NCBI GenBank assembly: GCA_018823745.1
Contig: JAHJHR010000018.1
Location: forward strand, 1 to 64,000
Reading direction: 5' to 3'
DNA: 64,000 bases
Source: Alphaproteobacteria bacterium
GTDB taxonomy: Bacteria; Pseudomonadota; Alphaproteobacteria; Oceanibaculales; Oceanibaculaceae
In this document: piece by piece, positions 60,549-64,000 of the stretch
Layout of the letters: every line of letters begins with the position of its first letter
Position numbering within the stretch: the first letter of the stretch is position 1
Notes under the pieces: model-generated
Databases searched by the model: none
What the model was told of the DNA's origin: nothing
Seen by the model: only the letters and a program-made list of their open reading frames with translations
Position numbers and translations under genes: made by a program

Positions 60549-62036
60549 ATGACCCTATCCGAAGAGTCTAAAGCCGAGCCTGGTTTCGTTAAAAACTGGC
60601 TCGGCTTTTTTGCCGGCCTCGCGGGCTTTGCCGTGCTGCTTCTCCTGCCCGCGCCGGACGGGTTGCCGCCGGAGGCTCAGAAGGTCGCGGCCCTGACCCT
60701 GCTGATGGCGATCTGGTGGATCACAGAGGCGATCCCGATCCCGGCAACCGCCCTGCTGCCCCTGATCCTGCTGCCGATACTGGGGGTTTCCGTCACCAAA
60801 GAGGCAGCGGCCCCCTATGCCGACCCGATCATTTTCCTGTTCCTGGGCGGTTTCATCATCGGCGCGGCGACCCAGCGCTGGGATCTGCACAAGCGCATCG
60901 GTCTGACCGCGATCAGCACCATCGGCACGCGACCGAGCCGGCTGATCGGCGGTTTCATGCTGGGCACCGCGATTCTCAGCATGTGGGTGTCCAACACGGC
61001 GACCGCCGTCATGATGCTTCCGGTCGCGGTCTCGGTGACGGCCCTGCTGAACGAGCGTGCCGGGCCGCGCGACTCTGTGTCCGCTGAAGAACGCAATTTC
61101 GGCACCGGGCTGATGCTGGCCGTGGCCTATGGCGCCAGCATTGGCGGGCTGGGCACGCTGGTCGGCACCCCGCCCAATGCGCTGCTTGCCGGCTATATGT
61201 CACGCGAACATGGGGTAGAGATCGGCTTCGCCCAGTGGATGGTCGTCGGCATTCCCGTCGTCATCATCATGCTGCTGGCCGCCTGGCTGGTGCTGGTCCG
61301 CATCTATCCGATCTCGGACGATATCGGCGATGGCGCCCGCCAGATCGTGGAAGACGAGAAGGGCAAGCTGGGCGCCATGACCACGGCGGAAAAGCGCGTT
61401 GGCGCCATCTTTCTGCTGACCGCGCTGGCCTGGGTCACCCGGCCGCTGTTCAGCGACTATATCCCCGGCATCGACGATACGGTGATCGCGATTGCCGGCG
61501 CGCTGTTGCTGTTCATGATCCCCTCGGGCATGAGTGAGGATGAGAGCGACAATCGCAGGCTGCTCGACTGGGACGATCTGAAGCGCCTGCCCTGGGGCGT
61601 GCTGCTGCTGTTTGGTGGCGGTCTCAGCCTCGCCGGATCGATCAGCGGCAGCGGGCTTGCCGAGTGGATCGGCACCCTGCTGGAGGGCTTCGCAGCCTGG
61701 CCGATCATCCTGATCGTGGCCCTGGCGACGGTGGCGATGATCTTCCTGACTGAGATCACCAGCAACACCGCCAGCGCCGCCACCTTCCTGCCGCTGGGCG
61801 GGGCGGTTGCGGTCGGCATGGGGCTGGACCCGATGCTGCTGGCGGTGCCGCTGGCCCTGGCCGCGTCCTGCGCCTTCATGCTGCCGGTGGCAACCCCGCC
61901 CAATGCCATCGTCTATGCCAGCGGGCAGGTCAGCATCAAACAGATGATGACGGCTGGCATCTGGCTGAACATCATCGGTTCCGCCGTCATCGTCGGCGCC
62001 ACCTTCGCCACGGCGGGCTGGCTGTTCGGCGGCTGA
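60549..62036 (+). CDS. DASS-family Na+/dicarboxylate symporter (SLC13 type)
   Basis: A 495-residue transporter with about eleven to twelve hydrophobic segments. The two SNT motifs that bind Na+ and the carboxylate are MWVSNTATAVMMLPVA and ITSNTASAATFLPLG, each in its re-entrant hairpin. Further conserved parts are ALLPLILLPILGVSVTKEAA and PVATPPNAIVYASGQVS. Substrates are probably C4-dicarboxylates or related anions, taken up with Na+, in line with the sodium theme of the region. GAGGAAAC precedes the ATG. A terminator-like hairpin lies inside codons 8-21. Confidence 0.93.
   Translation: MTLSEESKAEPGFVKNWLGFFAGLAGFAVLLLLPAPDGLPPEAQKVAALTLLMAIWWITEAIPIPATALLPLILLPILGVSVTKEAAAPYADPIIFLFLGGFIIGAATQRWDLHKRIGLTAISTIGTRPSRLIGGFMLGTAILSMWVSNTATAVMMLPVAVSVTALLNERAGPRDSVSAEERNFGTGLMLAVAYGASIGGLGTLVGTPPNALLAGYMSREHGVEIGFAQWMVVGIPVVIIMLLAAWLVLVRIYPISDDIGDGARQIVEDEKGKLGAMTTAEKRVGAIFLLTALAWVTRPLFSDYIPGIDDTVIAIAGALLLFMIPSGMSEDESDNRRLLDWDDLKRLPWGVLLLFGGGLSLAGSISGSGLAEWIGTLLEGFAAWPIILIVALATVAMIFLTEITSNTASAATFLPLGGAVAVGMGLDPMLLAVPLALAASCAFMLPVATPPNAIVYASGQVSIKQMMTAGIWLNIIGSAVIVGATFATAGWLFGG
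60572..60611 (+). terminator. Intrinsic-terminator-like hairpin inside the 5' coding region of the DASS gene
   Basis: AGCCGAGCC (60572-60580) and GGCTCGGCT (60598-60606) form a perfect 9-bp GC-rich stem with a 17-base loop, and six T residues (60606-60611) follow at once. It has the full shape of a rho-independent terminator although it lies within translated codons. Translation would normally disrupt it, so poor initiation could stop transcription. Confidence 0.55.
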
Positions 62037-62049
62037 CGACCGCTCTGTG

Positions 62050-62730
62050 TTACCCGCCTGCCAGTGCTATCTCATGCTCGCGGGTGATGATGATCGGCAG
62101 ATGTCCATCGGGCAGGAAATGCGGTTCGTCCGCACGGGTGAGGCGGTATTCTTCGGTCTGGGTACCGGCCTTCATATCGGCGGTTGAGGCAAACCAGGTG
62201 ATGGCGAGACCATCGAAGGGCGGTGCCGCGTCGCCCTGATAGGCGGGCATTGCCAGGTGATTCTGCTCATAGCGGTGCAGGACGGGAATCCGCGCCGCAA
62301 TCGGGCCGTGGATATCCTTCCAGTGTCGCCGGAAGGCTGCCCGGTCCATGCCAGGGCGCTGGTTCACGAATTCGATGTTTTTCACGGCCGGATTCGGGAC
62401 CATGCCATCCTTGATGACATGCAGATCGATTGGCATCTCGATCCAGTGCCCAGTGTCGAGAAACCCCTGCAGATCGGCCCGCATGTCGGTCCAGGCGCGG
62501 GATGATTGAGCGCGGGACAGGCTGGCAGCATCGTCGAACCAGAATTCGGAAATGCCATCGAACAGCAGCTCGCCCTTGCGGTAGCCTTGCAGCAGCGCAT
62601 GCGACTGCACATAGCGGCGCAGGCCCGGCAGGCGGGCGGCAATCGGCCCGTGGCCCTGCAGCCAGCGCTGCTGGAAGGCTTCCGGCAGGCAGGCAGGGCG
62701 GCGCTTGATCAGATGCACGATCTTCAGCAT
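62050..62730 (-). CDS. Duplicated EthD-like (dimeric alpha-beta barrel) protein
   Basis: A 226-residue soluble protein with two copies of an EthD/ferredoxin-like unit. The first is MLKIVHLIKRRPACLPEAFQ followed by WLQGHGPIAARLPGLRRYVQ; the second is GMDRAAFRRHWKDIHGPIAA followed by RIPVLHRYEQNH. The repeated HGPIAARxPxLxRY block is the EthD signature. Members help degrade ethers or polyketide-like compounds, but the role of most is unknown. GGGAGA precedes the ATG. It is convergent with the DASS gene. Confidence 0.85.
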   Translation of the reverse strand: MLKIVHLIKRRPACLPEAFQQRWLQGHGPIAARLPGLRRYVQSHALLQGYRKGELLFDGISEFWFDDAASLSRAQSSRAWTDMRADLQGFLDTGHWIEMPIDLHVIKDGMVPNPAVKNIEFVNQRPGMDRAAFRRHWKDIHGPIAARIPVLHRYEQNHLAMPAYQGDAAPPFDGLAITWFASTADMKAGTQTEEYRLTRADEPHFLPDGHLPIIITREHEIALAGG

Positions 62731-62778
62731 GGCGTTCTCCCGGTTTTCTCCACTCTACCGGAAATGAACCATGATTCA

Positions 62779-64000
62779 CTATTCTCTATTCGCTGCTGCC
62801 CAGTCTGCGGCTGCCTGTCCGGCAGCTTTTCCCAGCGCAAGACAGGCGGTGAGAAGATAACCGCCGGTCGGCGCATCCCAATCCAGCATTTCGCCGGCGC
62901 AGAAATAGCCGGCCATGTCCTTCAGCATCAGCGTTTCCGCCAGGGCTGGCTGGCTGATGCCGCCCGAGGTGCTGATGGCCTCGGCGATCGGGCGGGGAGC
63001 TTGCACCGGCAGGGAGAGCGCCTTGATGGCCCGTGCCAGTTCATCGGGGGCGGCCCAAGCTTCAGCCGGCAGATATTCGCGCAGCAGGCCTGCCTTCACC
63101 CCCTCAATGCCGGCGACCTTGCGCAGATGATTGCTCATCGACTGGCTGCCGCGTGGGCGGCGCAGCTGTTCGGTCAGCCGGTCCAGTGAAGTGTCGGGCG
63201 CCAGGTCGAGCGTCAGCGCGGCCGGTTCGCCGCGATCCAGCGTGGCCACCAGCGCGGCAGAATGCGCATAGACGCCGCTGCCCTCTATGCCGGTCTCGGT
63301 GATGACGAATTCGCCGCGCAGGCTGCGCCCTTCAAAACCCAGGCTGACCGGCTTAACGGGATGGCCGGCGAAACGGCTGCGGAAATGCTCGCTCCAGGCG
63401 ATGTCGAAGCCACAATTGCTGGGCCGCAGCGCGGCACAGGGGACGCCCTTGCCAGCCAGTATATCCATCCAGGCGGCATCGGAGCCCAGTTGCGGCCAGC
63501 TGCCACCGCCCAGCGCCAGCACGGTCGCAGCCGGCCTGACGGACAACTCCCCGGCAGGTGTCTCGAACAGCAGAGCCCCGGCAGAATCCCAGCCGGTCCA
63601 GCGATGGCGCATGTGAAAGACCGCCCCCTGGCCACGCAATCGCCGCACCCAGGCGCGGAGCAGGGGCGCTGCCTTCATTTCTGTGGGAAAGACCCGCCCG
63701 GAACTGCCGATGAAGGTGTCCACGCCCAGCCCGCCGGCCCAGTCACGCACCGCCTGCGGGCCGAAGGACTCCAGTATCGGCCGCAGCCAGGGCATGGCCT
63801 CGCCATAACGGGCGACGAAACTCGCCTGCACTTCGCTATGGGTCAGGTTCAGCCCGCTCTTGCCGGCCATCAGAAATTTACGCCCGACCGAGGGCATGCG
63901 TTCGTATAGCGCCACGCGCAATCCGGCATTCAGCAGGGTTTCGGCAGCCATCAGGCCGGCCGGTCCGCCGCCGATCACGGCAATGAGCGGGATATCATGA
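62779..64000 (-). CDS. HI0933/BaiN-like flavoprotein (TIGR03862 type), cut by the window edge
   Basis: The reading frame stays open to the last base of the window. Upstream of the GTG near 63978 the frame continues as HDIPLIA before VIGGGPAGLMAAETLLNAGL, so the true start is beyond 64000. The N-terminus is an FAD Rossmann loop (GGGPAG), then YERMPSVGRKFLMAGKSGLN, the family motif with the conserved GKSGLNLTHS. The C-terminus has GYFCAGEMLDWDAPTGGYLL followed by TACLALGKAAGQ. The family contains flavin-dependent reductases of largely unknown substrate. About 400 residues are visible, close to full length. Confidence 0.9.
   Translation of the reverse strand, partial: HDIPLIAVIGGGPAGLMAAETLLNAGLRVALYERMPSVGRKFLMAGKSGLNLTHSEVQASFVARYGEAMPWLRPILESFGPQAVRDWAGGLGVDTFIGSSGRVFPTEMKAAPLLRAWVRRLRGQGAVFHMRHRWTGWDSAGALLFETPAGELSVRPAATVLALGGGSWPQLGSDAAWMDILAGKGVPCAALRPSNCGFDIAWSEHFRSRFAGHPVKPVSLGFEGRSLRGEFVITETGIEGSGVYAHSAALVATLDRGEPAALTLDLAPDTSLDRLTEQLRRPRGSQSMSNHLRKVAGIEGVKAGLLREYLPAEAWAAPDELARAIKALSLPVQAPRPIAEAISTSGGISQPALAETLMLKDMAGYFCAGEMLDWDAPTGGYLLTACLALGKAAGQAAADWAAANRE

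Overview
The window is high-GC DNA of alphaproteobacterial type, most likely from a Rhodospirillales-like organism. The assignment rests on an imuA-imuB-dnaE2 mutagenesis cassette behind an alphaproteobacterial SOS box (GAAC-N7-GAAC), a rhodanese-ChrB fusion, a HupE plus 'transmembrane anchor' pair, and a group 1 Mrp antiporter operon. The species cannot be named from sequence alone. There is no rRNA, no complete tRNA and no CRISPR array.

Layout. (1) 1-118 is the start of a maleylacetoacetate isomerase/GST gene running off the left edge. (2) 367-15477 is accessory DNA. It holds an XRE regulator, a tight cassette of MerR-like HTH, adenine methyltransferase and PIN nuclease, a Fic AMPylase behind repeated operator-like motifs, a nickel/cobalt module (His-rich periplasmic protein, HupE and membrane anchor, divergent from a CsoR/InrS-like sensor and an NreB-like exporter across a GC-tract palindrome), chromate resistance (chrB-chrA), an unusual serine recombinase and an Mrr-type endonuclease. 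(3) 15701-21100 is the SOS-controlled imuA-imuB-dnaE2 translesion operon. (4) 21179-30376 is a six-gene overlapping operon on the minus strand: C5 methyltransferase, Vsr, MutL/MORC-like ATPase, Z1 helicase, PD-(D/E)XK protein (DUF4420) and AIPR. This is a Mza-type defence system with its own methylase and nicking repair enzyme. (5) 30809-32726 is a tyrosine integrase followed by a tRNA 3'-end fragment, which looks like the right attachment site of an integrated island extending leftward.

Right of 32.7 kb the content is ordinary envelope and ion physiology. There is a lipid A/phosphoethanolamine locus (PAP2, EptA, cytochrome b561, PepSY) divergent from an OmpR-type two-component system across a symmetric 41-bp dyad. 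A membrane glucose dehydrogenase and a DevABC-type exporter with a Fur-box-like site follow. Next come a PAS protein, a bacterial voltage-gated sodium channel, and a seven-subunit Mrp Na+/H+ antiporter operon behind a sigma-54 promoter. MrpG is in frame with a universal-stress-like protein. After it lie an NtrB/NtrC-type pair and a KefC-type antiporter. The window ends with class Ia ribonucleotide reductase under a cobalamin riboswitch, a DASS transporter, an EthD-like protein and a flavoprotein cut by the right edge.

Two themes stand out. The left half concentrates phage defence, metal resistance and DNA-damage functions on what looks like integrated DNA. The right half puts a Na+ channel, a Na+ antiporter, a K+ antiporter and a sigma-54 activator side by side, which suggests one sodium/pH homeostasis unit.
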